A stretch of 64,000 bases of DNA, taken from NCBI GenBank assembly GCA_002416125.1, contig DIBU01000001.1:186001-250000 (forward strand), in the 5' to 3' direction. Position numbers and translations under genes: made by a program. The notes under the pieces were generated by a model, which ran no database searches, had not been told where the DNA came from, and worked only from the letters and a program-made list of their open reading frames with translations. This DNA is from Halieaceae bacterium UBA5044 (lineage in GTDB: Bacteria; Pseudomonadota; Gammaproteobacteria; Pseudomonadales; Halieaceae). Of the stretch, positions 55,287 through 64,000 are shown in pieces; position 1 is the stretch's first letter, and each line of letters opens with the position of its first letter.

Positions 55287-56260
55287 CAGGACGTCGCCGC
55301 TTCCGCTGCCGGCTGGAAACAGGCCCCGGGTGCAAACTGCGCGCTCTGTGCGTTCAGCAGGTCAGCCGCAGGCAGCGCGCGGCCGCCGGGCAGTTGCAGG
55401 GTAAGGAGCCGCAGGCTGCCGTTGCCGCAGGCCACCTGTACCCCTTCACGATCGGCGCTGAGTATCGTGCCGGGGGCGGCGTGGGTGGCCTCGGAGACGG
55501 CACTGGCCGTCCAGATGCGCACACGCTCGCCGTTGAGCACAGCAAAGCAGACGGGAAAGGGGTTGAAGGCTGCGACCTGGCGCGCCAGCTCGGCTGCGGA
55601 TTGCCGCCAATCGAGTGCGCCCTCGGCCTTTTCAATTTTACGCGCGTAGGTGGCGAGGCTGTCGTCCTGGGCGACACCCGCCTGCAGATAACCCGGCAGA
55701 TCGTTGAGCACCTGCAGCAGCAGAGGAGGGCCGAGCTCGGCAAGCCGGTCATGCAGAACGGCAGCGCTGGTGGCACTGTCGATGGGGCAGCGCGCGGTCG
55801 CCAGCATGGCACCGGTATCCAGCCCGGCATCCATCTGCATGATGGTGACGCCGCTCTCGGTGTCGCCGGCCTGGATGGCCCGCTGGATGGGCGCCGCGCC
55901 GCGCCAGCGCGGCAGCAGTGACGCGTGCACATTGAGGCAGCCCCAGCGGGGCGCATCGAGTATCACCTGCGGCAGGATCAGGCCGTAGGCCACCACCACC
56001 ATGACGTCGGCGGCAAAAGCGGCCAGCTCGGCCTGCGTTTCAGGTGTGCGCAGGCTGACCGGCTGGCGCAGCGGCAGCCCGGCCTGCAGTGCCAGCTGCT
56101 TCACCGGACTGGCCTGCAGCTTCTTGCCGCGGCCCGCCGGCCGATCGGGTTGTGTGTACACGCCGACCACCTGGTGGGGGCTGTCCAGCAGCGCCTGCAG
56201 GTGGTGGGCGGCGAAATCCGGTGTGCCGGCGAAGAGGACCCGCAAGGGTGCGTTGGCCAT
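55286..56260 (-). CDS. fmt: Methionyl-tRNA formyltransferase
   Basis: Formylates initiator Met-tRNA. 324 aa with FAGTPDFAAHHL at the N-terminus and the folate-site motif NVHASLLPRWRGAAPIQRA (110-128; N110, H112). Begins 1 nt after def and overlaps rsmB. Cooperates with Def in N-terminal formyl-Met cycling. Confidence 0.96.
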   Translation of the reverse strand: MANAPLRVLFAGTPDFAAHHLQALLDSPHQVVGVYTQPDRPAGRGKKLQASPVKQLALQAGLPLRQPVSLRTPETQAELAAFAADVMVVVAYGLILPQVILDAPRWGCLNVHASLLPRWRGAAPIQRAIQAGDTESGVTIMQMDAGLDTGAMLATARCPIDSATSAAVLHDRLAELGPPLLLQVLNDLPGYLQAGVAQDDSLATYARKIEKAEGALDWRQSAAELARQVAAFNPFPVCFAVLNGERVRIWTASAVSEATHAAPGTILSADREGVQVACGNGSLRLLTLQLPGGRALPAADLLNAQSAQFAPGACFQPAAEAATS

Positions 56261-56261
56261 G

Positions 56262-56768
56262 TCAGGCCTGGCGCCGCTGTTCTTTCTGCAGTTTCTTGCG
56301 AATGCGCTGGCGTTTCACCGGCGAGATGTAATCCACGAACAGTTTGCCATCAAGGTGGTCGATCTCGTGCTGCAGGCACACGGCAAGCAGCCCGTCCAGC
56401 TCCCGTGAAAAGGCGTCGCCGTTGCGATCCAGGGCCGTCACCGAAATGCGCCGGGGGCGCTGCACCGTCTCATAGAACCCCGGCACCGACAGGCAGCCCT
56501 CATCGTATTCGCCCAGTTCGGGATTCAGCACGGTCACTTCCGGATTGATGAACACCAGGGGCTCACTGCGATCCTGGCTGACATCAATGACCAGCACGCG
56601 CTGGTGGACATTCACCTGCGTCGCCGCCAGACCGATGCCCGGTGCGGCGTACATGGTCTCAAAAAGGTCATCAACCAGTGCGCGCGTGGCGTCGGTAACC
56701 GCCGCGACGGGCTCCGCCCGGGTGCGCAGCCGCGGGTCCGGAAATTCGAGAATGTCGAGTACTGCCAT
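56262..56768 (-). CDS. def: Peptide deformylase
   Basis: Removes the N-formyl group from nascent proteins. The 168 aa show all three metal-site motifs: GIGLAATQ (44-51), EGCLS with Cys92, and HEIDH with H134, E135 and H138. Standard size. First gene of the def-fmt-rsmB-trkA-trkH series and divergent from the LysM gene. Confidence 0.97.
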   Translation of the reverse strand: MAVLDILEFPDPRLRTRAEPVAAVTDATRALVDDLFETMYAAPGIGLAATQVNVHQRVLVIDVSQDRSEPLVFINPEVTVLNPELGEYDEGCLSVPGFYETVQRPRRISVTALDRNGDAFSRELDGLLAVCLQHEIDHLDGKLFVDYISPVKRQRIRKKLQKEQRRQA

Positions 56769-56989
56769 GGAGTTAGCTGCCTTCGGAGCTCAACCGAGCA
56801 ATGGTGAATTAGTCACATTTGGGCTTGCCACGGACCCATGCCCGCCGCAAACTGTGCCTAGTATATCGCTGCTGGCAAGGCGGTGCCCAGTGTCGTGTAG
56901 GGGCGCTTCGCACGCTGGCGGGGGGACATGGGGAAAACCTGCCTGAGGCTGCGGCAGGCAGATGATAACAGGGACGGGCTGGACAAATC

Positions 56990-58024
56990 ATGAGAGCGAA
57001 GTCTTTTACAGTGTGCCTCGTATTGCTCGGGAGCCTGTTCTTTGGCGCCCTGGCAGGCGCTGCGGTCGAGCTGAATGAGGATGTGCCCGATGTTTATGTG
57101 GTCAAGCGCGGCGACACGCTGTGGGGCATCTCGGGGATGTACCTGCGCCAGCCCTGGCGCTGGCCGGAGCTGTGGGACGTCAATCCGCAGATCGATAACC
57201 CGCACCTGATCTACCCCGGTGACGAGCTCTACCTGACCTGGGTGAATGGTGAGCCGCGTCTGCAGTTGCGCCGTGGCCGCGATGTGAAGCTGGATCCGGG
57301 CATGCGCGTCAGTCCCCTGGATCTGGCGATTCCTGTGATTCCCCTGGATGAAATCGGTGCGTTCCTGAAGCGCCACCTGATTCTCGATGCGGATGCCCTG
57401 AACAACTCGGCCTATGTTGTGGCCGGCGACCAGGGTCGTCTGATTGCGGCGCCCGGTGACCGCGTCTACGGCCGCGGCCCCTTCCCCGACGGTGAGCGCA
57501 CCTACGGCATATTCCGCGCCGGTGACACCTACAGCGATCCGGTGACGGGTGAGTTGCTGGGTTACCAGGCGGTGGATATCGGCAACGCCCGCCTGGTCAG
57601 CAGCAACCTCGACGAGGTGACCGAGCTCACGGTCACCCGCGTTACAGAAGAAGTGCGTATCGCCGACCGGCTGCTGCCGCAACGCGAGCGGGTGCTGGAT
57701 GCCACCTTCCAGCCGCGCGCTCCGGGTGTGCAGGTCGATGACGGCTTCATGATTGCGGTGGATGGTGGCGTCAGCCAGATTGGCCAGGGCGATATCGTGG
57801 TGCTGAACCGCGGTGAGCGCGAGGGCCTCGAGGTCGGCCACGTGCTGGCGATCTACCAGGCCGGTGGCCTGGTGTTCGACGAGGTGGCACGGCAGAACGT
57901 TGCCCTGCCCGACACCCGCGCCGGGTTGTTGATGGTCTTCGAAGTGTTCGAGAAAGCGAGCTACGCGTTGGTGCTGCGCGCCAACCGGCCGCTGAAGGTC
58001 CTCGACAAGGTGAAAAACCCCTGA
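56990..58024 (+). CDS. Secreted LysM peptidoglycan-binding protein
   Basis: 344 aa. A signal peptide is likely (about 1-25, ending ALAGAA). A LysM domain follows at about residues 32-80 (YVVKRGDTLWGISGMYL, WPELWDVN, IYPGDELYL). The C-terminal 250 residues have no known catalytic motif. The gene occupies the same place as the LysM gene next to dprA in Pseudomonas. Probably a periplasmic cell-wall-binding protein. Confidence 0.88.
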   Translation: MRAKSFTVCLVLLGSLFFGALAGAAVELNEDVPDVYVVKRGDTLWGISGMYLRQPWRWPELWDVNPQIDNPHLIYPGDELYLTWVNGEPRLQLRRGRDVKLDPGMRVSPLDLAIPVIPLDEIGAFLKRHLILDADALNNSAYVVAGDQGRLIAAPGDRVYGRGPFPDGERTYGIFRAGDTYSDPVTGELLGYQAVDIGNARLVSSNLDEVTELTVTRVTEEVRIADRLLPQRERVLDATFQPRAPGVQVDDGFMIAVDGGVSQIGQGDIVVLNRGEREGLEVGHVLAIYQAGGLVFDEVARQNVALPDTRAGLLMVFEVFEKASYALVLRANRPLKVLDKVKNP

Positions 58025-58032
58025 AGTAAGCA

Positions 58033-58055
58033 CGGCGGCCACGGATTGGCCGCCG
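58033..58055 (+). terminator. Hairpin after the LysM gene, no T-run
   Basis: Perfect 8-bp GC stem CGGCGGCC/GGCCGCCG with a 7-nt loop, 9 nt after the stop codon. No U-tract follows, so it is either a weak or Rho-assisted terminator or an mRNA-stabilising hairpin. Confidence 0.4.
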
Positions 58056-58099
58056 CCAGGCAGTACCCCGTTTAACGGCGATTACGTCAAGGATGATGT

Positions 58100-59239
58100 A
58101 TGGATACCGATCACACTCGGCTGTGCCTGTTGCTGCACAGTCTTCCGCGGCTCAAGAGTCGCCAGCTCAGGCACCTCCTCGCGCATTTCAATTCGCCTCA
58201 GGCGCTGCTGCAGGCCGGGCCAGAGGATCTGCTGGCGGCCGGCGCCACAGCGGCAGCGGCGCAGGATCTTGCGCTTGCCCGACGCCTTGGTCGTCACCCG
58301 CAGGCTGCCGTCGACATAACGGCCCAGCTCGATCGGCTGCGCGCCGCTGGCGCACAGGTTCTGGTGCTGGGTCAGCCGGGTTATCCGCCACTGCTGGCGA
58401 CGACCAGCGATCCACCCCCCTTCCTTTACGCCCGCGGCCACCCGGCGGCGCTGTGCGCGCCCCAGCTCGCGGTGGTTGGCAGCCGCAGGGCCAGCGCCAT
58501 CGGCTTGCGTGCCGCGACCGGGTTGGCCGCCGAGGCCGTCGACGCCGGTCTCGTGGTGACCAGCGGTCTTGCGCTGGGTATCGACGCCGCGGCCCACCGC
58601 GGCGCCCTGCAGGCCGGGGGCGCATCGGTTGCCGTGATGGCCACAGGTATCGACTCGGTTTATCCGCGGCGCCACGCCGCGCTGGCCTCCGAGCTGCTCG
58701 ATGCGGGTTGCCTGGTAACCGAGTTCCCGCCCATGACCCCGCCGCTCCCGGGGCACTTCCCGGCCCGCAACCGCATCATCAGCGGCCTGTCCCTCGGCGT
58801 GCTGGTGGTAGAGGCAGCCCTGCCCAGTGGCTCCCTGATCACGGCCGGCACCGCTCTGGAGCAGGGGCGGGAAGTGTTCGCCCTGCCCTGGTTCCCCGGT
58901 CACGTTGGCGGCCGTGGCTGCCTGCAGCTCTTGCGGGACGGTGCGGTGCTGGTGGAAGCCATTGACGATGTTCTCGACAACCTGGGGCCTCTGTACACCC
59001 GCCAGCGGCCGCCGCGCACCGCAGCGCTGGCGGCAGAGACGGCGCCGGCGCACTGGCTGCTGGCCTTGATGGGCGCTACGGCCGTGGATGTCGATACCCT
59101 GGTCGCGGCCGCGGGCCGCCCGCTGCCCGAGGTGCTGTCGGCCTTGTCGCTGCTGGAAGCCCGAGGCCTTGTACTGCGCGAAGCGGGCCGCTACCTGTGC
59201 ACGGAGGCCGGGCTTGCCACGCCCCGGGAGAGTGGTTAA
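58100..59239 (+). CDS. dprA: DNA-processing protein DprA (Smf)
   Basis: Protects incoming single-stranded DNA and loads RecA during natural transformation. 379 aa: an N-terminal SAM-like domain, the Rossmann-like core (VVGSRRASAIG, SGLALGIDAAAHRGAL, TGIDSVYPRRH, EFPP) and a C-terminal winged-helix segment (MGATAVDVDTLVAAAGRPLPEVL). ATG at 58100 with AAGGA 6 nt upstream. Confidence 0.95.
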   Translation: MDTDHTRLCLLLHSLPRLKSRQLRHLLAHFNSPQALLQAGPEDLLAAGATAAAAQDLALARRLGRHPQAAVDITAQLDRLRAAGAQVLVLGQPGYPPLLATTSDPPPFLYARGHPAALCAPQLAVVGSRRASAIGLRAATGLAAEAVDAGLVVTSGLALGIDAAAHRGALQAGGASVAVMATGIDSVYPRRHAALASELLDAGCLVTEFPPMTPPLPGHFPARNRIISGLSLGVLVVEAALPSGSLITAGTALEQGREVFALPWFPGHVGGRGCLQLLRDGAVLVEAIDDVLDNLGPLYTRQRPPRTAALAAETAPAHWLLALMGATAVDVDTLVAAAGRPLPEVLSALSLLEARGLVLREAGRYLCTEAGLATPRESG

Positions 59240-59338
59240 ATTCCCCGCTCCGCTGTGTGCTCGGCCGCAGCCGCGACCCGCCAGCCGCGGTGTCGTGGCC
59301 GGCTCTGCCCGCGCCCAGCCTCACGAGGAGTGCCCTGC

Positions 59339-59896
59339 ATGCCATCTGCCCTGCAACTGAAAGCCGCCGTGCGTGCCCTGGCCGACGGCGGGGTGATTGC
59401 CTGTCCCACGGAGGCGGTCTGGGGCCTCAGTTGTGATCCCGGCGACCCGCAGGCGGTCGCCCGGCTGTTGCAGATCAAGGAGCGCCCGGTGGAAAAGGGG
59501 CTGATTCTGGTTGCCGCGAACACCGGGCAGATAGCCGCGCTGCTGGCGGAATTGAGTGAGGCGCAGCGGCAGAAGCTGGCACTGTCCTGGCCGGGCCCCA
59601 CCACCTGGCTGATTCCGCATCACGGACGGGTGCCAGCCTGGGTGCACGGGGGCCGGGACACGGTGGCGGTGAGGGTTACCGCCCATCCCGGCATGGTTGC
59701 CCTGTGTTCCGCCTGGGGAGGGCCGCTGGTGTCGACCTCGGCCAACCCGGGCGGCAGTCGGCCGGCGCAGTCGCTGTTTCAGGTGCACCGCTATTTCCGC
59801 GGCATGCTGGACGGGATTCTGCCCGGTCCGCTCGGAGGCGCATTGCGGCCCTCGGTGATTCGCGACCTGCAAACCGACAGGGTGCTGCGCTCCTGA
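59339..59896 (+). CDS. tsaC: Threonylcarbamoyl-AMP synthase TsaC (YrdC)
   Basis: Makes L-threonylcarbamoyladenylate for t6A37 in tRNA. The ATG at 59339 follows AGGAG by 8 nt; the 185 aa show ACPTEAVWGLSCDP, the nucleotide-site KERPVEKGLILV, and STSANPGG. A longer in-frame ORF upstream is not supported by homology. Confidence 0.95.
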   Translation: MPSALQLKAAVRALADGGVIACPTEAVWGLSCDPGDPQAVARLLQIKERPVEKGLILVAANTGQIAALLAELSEAQRQKLALSWPGPTTWLIPHHGRVPAWVHGGRDTVAVRVTAHPGMVALCSAWGGPLVSTSANPGGSRPAQSLFQVHRYFRGMLDGILPGPLGGALRPSVIRDLQTDRVLRS

Positions 59897-59935
59897 TTCG
59901 GGTCCCCGCCGGTGCAAGCCTGCCGGCGGCATGCG

Positions 59936-59941
59936 TATAAT
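59936..59941 (+). promoter_or_regulatory. Possible -10 box of hemF
   Basis: A perfect TATAAT occurs 32 nt before the hemF ATG. A -35 with good consensus is not seen at 16-18 bp (TGCAAG at 59913 is weak). It overlaps an upstream in-frame ATG at 59931, which argues against that codon as the start. Confidence 0.4.
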
Positions 59942-59972
59942 GGCCGGCGCTGAATGTGAGGACTCCACTGCC

Positions 59973-60878
59973 ATGCACGCCGAAGACGTCAAAACCTACC
60001 TGCTGGCATTACAGCAGCGCATTTGTGAAGCGCTGGCGCTGGAGGACGGAGGCGGAGACTTCATAGTCGATGAGTGGCAGCGCGCCGAAGGGGGTGGTGG
60101 CCGCAGCCGCGTACTGGCGGATGGCGCCGTGTTCGAGAAAGCCGGCGTCAACTTTTCCCACGTGATGGGTGAACATCTGCCGCCCTCGGCGACAGCGGCC
60201 CGGCCGGAGCTCGCCGGACGCAGCTACCAGGCGATGGGCGTTTCCCTGGTGATCCACCCCCGAAACCCCTACGTGCCGACATCCCACGCCAACGTCCGCA
60301 TGTTCGTGGCAGAAAAGGACGGCGCGGAGCCGGTCTGGTGGTTCGGCGGCGGCTATGACCTGACACCCTATTACGGCAATCGCGAAGACTGCCGGCACTG
60401 GCACCAGGTCGCTGCAGAGGCCTGCGCCCCCTTTGGCGAGGAGGTCTATCCCCGTTACAAGCGCTGGTGTGATGAGTACTTTTACCTGAAACACCGACGT
60501 GAGCCCCGAGGCGTGGGGGGGCTGTTCTACGACGACCTCAATGAGGGCGGGTTCGAGCGCTGTTTTGGCTTCATGCGCGCCGTGGGAGATTCCTACCTGC
60601 CCGCCTACCTGCCGATCGTGCAGCGCCGCAAGAACCAGCCCTGGGGCGAACGTGAGCGCCAGTTCCAGCTTTATCGGCGCGGCCGCTACGTGGAATTCAA
60701 CCTGGTGTTCGACCGCGGCACGCTGTTTGGCCTGCAGTCGGACGGGCGCACCGAGGCGATTCTGATGTCGCTGCCCCCGCTGGTGCGCTGGGAGTACAAC
60801 TACCAGCCCGAGCCCGGTTCTGCGGAAGCGGAGCTGACGGATTATTACCTGCAGCACCGGGACTGGCTGGGTGAATAA
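59973..60878 (+). CDS. hemF: Oxygen-dependent coproporphyrinogen III oxidase
   Basis: Converts coproporphyrinogen III to protoporphyrinogen IX with O2 in haem synthesis. The ATG at 59973 gives 301 aa (E. coli 299). Signature segments: FEKAGVNFSHV, NPYVPTSHANVR, WWFGGGYDLTPYY, and the C-terminal LMSLPPLVRWEY. Implies aerobic haem synthesis. Confidence 0.96.
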   Translation: MHAEDVKTYLLALQQRICEALALEDGGGDFIVDEWQRAEGGGGRSRVLADGAVFEKAGVNFSHVMGEHLPPSATAARPELAGRSYQAMGVSLVIHPRNPYVPTSHANVRMFVAEKDGAEPVWWFGGGYDLTPYYGNREDCRHWHQVAAEACAPFGEEVYPRYKRWCDEYFYLKHRREPRGVGGLFYDDLNEGGFERCFGFMRAVGDSYLPAYLPIVQRRKNQPWGERERQFQLYRRGRYVEFNLVFDRGTLFGLQSDGRTEAILMSLPPLVRWEYNYQPEPGSAEAELTDYYLQHRDWLGE

Positions 60879-60920
60879 GGCCCGGCCGGCTCACCCGCCC
60901 CCCTGTTGGACAGACCGCTC

Positions 60921-61760
60921 ATGACTGCGCAGCCAGACAAATACGCCGTTTTTGGCAACCCCATCAAGCACAGCAAGTCGCCGGCAATCCATGCGGCGTT
61001 CGCGGAGCAGTGCGGGCAACACCTGCAGTACCGAGCCGTGCGCGTGGAGCTGGACGACTTTGCCCGATCGGCCCGCTGTTTCTTCGCCAGCGGCGGCAAG
61101 GGGCTGAATGTCACGGTGCCGTTCAAGCAGGAAGCCTGCGCCTTTGCCGATACCCTCACCGCACGGGCGCGGCGAGCCGGTGCGGTGAACACACTGAGCG
61201 CTGGCGCGGATGGCACCATTGCCGGCGACACCACCGATGGCATTGGCCTGGTGCGTGACATGGTGGCGAATCTCGGCTGGCAACTGCAGGGGCGCCGCGT
61301 GGCCATCATCGGTGCCGGCGGCGCGGTGCGCGGTGTACTGGAGCCGCTGCTGAGTGAGCGTCCCGCCGCCCTGCTGATCGCCAACCGCACCGCGGCGCGG
61401 GCGGAGGAGCTGGCGGAGGCCTTTGCGACCCTTGGCCCGGTGCGTGGTGGCGGCCTTGAGCTGCTGGAGGGGCTGGAGGTGGATGTGCTGATCAATGCGA
61501 CCAGCGCCGGTCTGTCCGGGGAGATGCCCGCCCTGCCGGAGATTCAGCTCACGGTGCGCAGCTGCTGCTACGACATGCTGTACGGCGCCGAACCCACACC
61601 CTTCATGCGCTGGGCGGCACAAAACACGGCCTGGGCCGTCGCGGACGGGCTGGGCATGCTGGTGGAGCAGGCGGCAGAATCGTTTTATCGCTGGCGCCAG
61701 GTGCGCCCGGCGACGCAGCCGGTGATTGCGCGGATGAGGCATCTGCTGGCAGCGGCCTGA
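60921..61760 (+). CDS. aroE: Shikimate dehydrogenase (NADP+)
   Basis: Reduces 3-dehydroshikimate in the aromatic amino acid pathway. The ATG at 60921 gives 279 aa. FGNPIKHSKSPAIH and NVTVPFKQEA (catalytic Lys) form the substrate site; GAGGAVRGV and ANRT the NADP site. Follows hemF by 42 nt, as in Pseudomonas. Confidence 0.96.
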   Translation: MTAQPDKYAVFGNPIKHSKSPAIHAAFAEQCGQHLQYRAVRVELDDFARSARCFFASGGKGLNVTVPFKQEACAFADTLTARARRAGAVNTLSAGADGTIAGDTTDGIGLVRDMVANLGWQLQGRRVAIIGAGGAVRGVLEPLLSERPAALLIANRTAARAEELAEAFATLGPVRGGGLELLEGLEVDVLINATSAGLSGEMPALPEIQLTVRSCCYDMLYGAEPTPFMRWAAQNTAWAVADGLGMLVEQAAESFYRWRQVRPATQPVIARMRHLLAAA

Positions 61761-61776
61761 CCTCGCAGCGCGGTCA

Positions 61777-62334
61777 TTACCGCTCCAGCTCGGCCAGATG
61801 CTGGTCCTTGAGGCGCACGTAGTTGGCGGCGCTGTAGCTGAAGTAGTCGAGCTCCTTCTCGCTCAGGGGTCGCATCTCGCGCGCCGGGCTGCCCGCATAC
61901 AGGTAGCCGCTGCGCAGGGTCTTGCCCGGCGTAACCAGCGCGCAGGCGCCGATGACGACCGCGTCCTCAACCACGGCGCCATCCATGATAGTGGCACCCA
62001 TGCCCACCAGCACCCGGTTGCCCACGGTGCAGCCGTGCAATGTGGCGTTGTGCCCTATGGTCACGTCGCTGCCGATCAGTAGCGGCCAGCCGTCGGGGTT
62101 GTAGGGCCCGGCATGGGTGATATGCAGCACGCTGCCATCCTGCACGCTGGTGCGCGCGCCGATGCGAATGCGGTGCATGTCGCCGCGGATTACCGCCTGC
62201 GGCCAGACGGAGACGTCGTCACCCAGCTCGACGTCCCCCAGAACCACGGCACTGGGGTCGATCAGCACACGCTGTCCCAGGGAAGGGGTGTGGCCGCCAA
62301 AGCTGCGCAGGCTGGTCGCGGTGTAGTGGCGCAT
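61777..62334 (-). CDS. Gamma-carbonic anhydrase family protein (YrdA-like)
   Basis: Left-handed beta-helix protein of 185 aa, from the ATG at 62334 with AAGGAG 6 nt upstream. Hexapeptide repeats run throughout (IDPSAVVLGDVELGDDVSVW and onward). Candidate metal-ligand histidines occur in HITHAG and IGHNATLHG, as in gamma-class carbonic anhydrases. Activity is unproven in most YrdA homologues. A much longer in-frame ORF upstream has no family match. Confidence 0.88.
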   Translation of the reverse strand: MRHYTATSLRSFGGHTPSLGQRVLIDPSAVVLGDVELGDDVSVWPQAVIRGDMHRIRIGARTSVQDGSVLHITHAGPYNPDGWPLLIGSDVTIGHNATLHGCTVGNRVLVGMGATIMDGAVVEDAVVIGACALVTPGKTLRSGYLYAGSPAREMRPLSEKELDYFSYSAANYVRLKDQHLAELER

Positions 62335-62412
62335 AACAGACTCCTTGTTTGATCCTGCTACAATAGCGGCTGTTTCAGCAGCCTGCCAGCCGATGCTGGC
62401 CCGGAAGTGTGT

Positions 62413-62673
62413 ATGTCGACACCAGCCCAGAACAGGCGCTTTATTGCCGGAGCCGTGTGCCCGCGGTGCAGCGCAATGGATACCATCGTGGTGGACCGCG
62501 AGAGCGATCTGCGGGAATGTGTTGCCTGTGGATTCAGCGACCCGCGGCCCAAAGACGGGCTGGTTGCCGAGCCGCCCACCCGGGTCAGCCGCCCCGCGGC
62601 GCGGCGGGTGGAAACACCGGCAGCGGTGGTGCGGATCCTGGAGCCCTCCGGCGGAGGCAAGGGGCAGGAGTGA
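62413..62673 (+). CDS. Small zinc-ribbon protein (YheV/DUF2387-like)
   Basis: 86 aa with CPRCSAMDTI and ECVACGFSD, placing Cys16, Cys19, Cys36 and Cys39 for one zinc site. Matches the layout of YheV-like putative metal-binding proteins. The C-terminus is Gly/Arg/Pro-rich. Role unknown. Convergent with the TonB receptor gene, 16 nt away. Confidence 0.72.
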   Translation: MSTPAQNRRFIAGAVCPRCSAMDTIVVDRESDLRECVACGFSDPRPKDGLVAEPPTRVSRPAARRVETPAAVVRILEPSGGGKGQE

Positions 62674-62689
62674 CCCTGCCCCGCGGCGC

Positions 62690-64000
62690 TTACAGGAAGC
62701 GGTAGGAGACCTCAACACCAACGGTGCGCGGGTCGCCCGGGAAGCGGCCTACCGTACCCAGGAAATCGGAGGTCCAGGTTTCCTCATACCCTTCGTCCAG
62801 CATATTGCGGCTCCACAGGAACACCGACCAGGTCTCCGCCTCGATACCGATGCGGCCGTTCAGCAGTGAGTAACTGTCGATTTCTCCCCACACCAGGCTG
62901 CTGCCCGGGCGTGCGAACGACACGTTGTCCTCGGTAGCATAGAAACTGTCGGTGTAGGTCCAGTCAACGCGGGTCACGAACTCGGCGCCCAGATCAGGCA
63001 GGGGCAGGTTGTGCTGAATGGCGAAGGCCGCAGTCAGCTCCGGCGCGTCCGGCAGCTTGTTGCCCGCGAGGTCCGTGCCCAGGCCCGCGGGGTTGCGTAC
63101 GCTGGCACCGCCCGGGAAGGACTCGAACTCGGCGTCGTTGTAGCCGAGGGCGCCCTGCAACATGAGGCTGTTGCCGGGGAAGTAGGTGAGTTCCGCTTCC
63201 ACACCCCGTGAGCGCACTTCGGCGGCGTTGCGAATGGTGATCGCCGAGGTATTGTTGTCGAGCTGCACGAACTGGTTCAGCTGGTAGTCCTCGAAATCCA
63301 TCTGGAAGGCCACCAGGTTGTAGCGCAGGCGGTTTTCCAGCGCGGTGCCCTTCAGGCCGATCTCCCAGGCTTCGACGGTTTCCTGGTCAAAATCGATGCC
63401 GTCGGTGAGGGCGCTGGTGGTGACAAAGTCGACGTTGTAGCCGCCGCTCTTGAACGCCTCGGAGTATTTCACATAGAGGTTGGAATCCTCACCGAGCGCA
63501 TAGCTCAGGCTGATCATCGGCGACAGGTCGTCGTAGTCGTTTTCATCGGTGAAGTTGGCGACGGTCTGGTTGCCGACCACCGGGCCCACCGCGACGCCGA
63601 AGATGGCGGCGCCCGGAACCTGCAGGAAGCCGAGGTCCACGATGTCGCCGATCAGGTCGAAGTCTACTTCCCGGGTCTCTTCCGTGTAGCGCAGACCGAA
63701 GCCCAGGGTCAGGCGCTCAGTGAGATCGTAGGTGCCGTTCAGGTAGGCCGCATAGCTGCGCGTGTCGACATCGGCGAAGGTGCCCACTCCGGCGCCGTCA
63801 AACTGCGCGCCGAACGGCGCCAGCGGCGGCGCCAGGCCCTGGAAAACGATACCGATTTCATCGCCGATAATGGCCCGGCGTGAGGAGCTGGCCTGTTCGT
63901 CATACAGGTACAGGCCGGCAACATACTTCAGGCGTCCGCTGTCGGGGGAGAAGATCTGGAACTCCTGCGTGGTTTGCTCATAGGCGTCGGGGTATTCCAC
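62690..64000 (-). CDS. TonB-dependent receptor, N-terminus cut by window edge
   Basis: C-terminal 436 residues of an outer-membrane beta-barrel. Alternating amphipathic strands with aromatic girdles are evident, for example LTLGFGLRYTEETREVDF, NLYVKYSEAFKSGGYNVDF and NRLRYNLVAFQMDFEDYQ, with the family C-terminus GVEVSYRFL. The plug domain, TonB box and signal peptide lie beyond the window. The style is that of the large TonB receptor family common in marine Gammaproteobacteria; the substrate cannot be inferred. Confidence 0.9.
   Translation of the reverse strand: MEYPDAYEQTTQEFQIFSPDSGRLKYVAGLYLYDEQASSSRRAIIGDEIGIVFQGLAPPLAPFGAQFDGAGVGTFADVDTRSYAAYLNGTYDLTERLTLGFGLRYTEETREVDFDLIGDIVDLGFLQVPGAAIFGVAVGPVVGNQTVANFTDENDYDDLSPMISLSYALGEDSNLYVKYSEAFKSGGYNVDFVTTSALTDGIDFDQETVEAWEIGLKGTALENRLRYNLVAFQMDFEDYQLNQFVQLDNNTSAITIRNAAEVRSRGVEAELTYFPGNSLMLQGALGYNDAEFESFPGGASVRNPAGLGTDLAGNKLPDAPELTAAFAIQHNLPLPDLGAEFVTRVDWTYTDSFYATEDNVSFARPGSSLVWGEIDSYSLLNGRIGIEAETWSVFLWSRNMLDEGYEETWTSDFLGTVGRFPGDPRTVGVEVSYRFL

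Noticed and set aside
62335..62721. N-terminal extension of the gamma-carbonic anhydrase
   Set aside because: It runs antisense through the zinc-ribbon gene; AAGGAG before the ATG at 62334 fixes the shorter start.

Overview
The window is the replication-origin region of a GC-rich gammaproteobacterial chromosome. Gene order follows the Pseudomonas-type origin backbone: glmS-glmU, atpIBEFHAGDC, parAB-rsmG-mnmG, mnmE-yidC-yidD-rnpA-rpmH, then dnaA-dnaN-recF-gyrB, and further on glyQS and the trkA-rsmB-fmt-def / LysM-dprA-tsaC-hemF-aroE block. A split cobalamin-dependent ribonucleotide reductase, a PhyH-type oxygenase, a DUF35/thiolase pair and a TonB receptor suggest a marine, lipid-degrading gammaproteobacterium (Halieaceae/OM60-like or a relative). 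That placement is inference from gene content; no rRNA is present.

Layout. 1-19278 (leftward): cell-wall precursor synthesis (glmS cut by the left edge, glmU), the complete nine-gene F1Fo ATP synthase operon with its own promoter and terminator, chromosome partition genes, tRNA/rRNA modification, and membrane insertion/RNase P/L34. 19279-19817: the divergent rpmH-dnaA intergenic region with DnaA boxes and an AT-rich tract, the best oriC candidate. A second DnaA-box-bearing AT-rich gap lies between mnmG and mnmE (14883-15353), the place of oriC in Escherichia coli. 19818-26085 (rightward): dnaA, dnaN, recF, gyrB. Two perfect parS palindromes sit inside recF, about 11 kb from parAB.

26093-45170 is a long accessory block between gyrB and glyS. 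It holds a MOSC protein with a TauE/SafE permease, a PhyH dioxygenase, a DUF35/thiolase-fold pair lacking the classical thiolase catalytic residues, and the class II RNR genes nrdJa/nrdJb behind a probable pair of NrdR boxes. Next come a degenerate sigma-54-activator-like AAA+ protein coupled to an unknown helical protein, a 169-bp MITE-like palindrome, and a Pil-Chp type chemosensory operon whose ChpA-like kinase is split in two and whose receptor lacks a sensor domain. The block ends with an orphan 111-aa gene behind an AT-rich leader, and rmuC.

45177-64000: glyS-glyQ; djlA; an EEP-family hydrolase coupled to a membrane protein; the leftward def-fmt-rsmB-trkA-trkH operon; the rightward LysM-dprA-tsaC-hemF-aroE series; a gamma-carbonic anhydrase; a small zinc-ribbon protein; and the C-terminal part of a TonB-dependent receptor cut by the right edge. 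No tRNA, rRNA, CRISPR array or transposase gene was seen.
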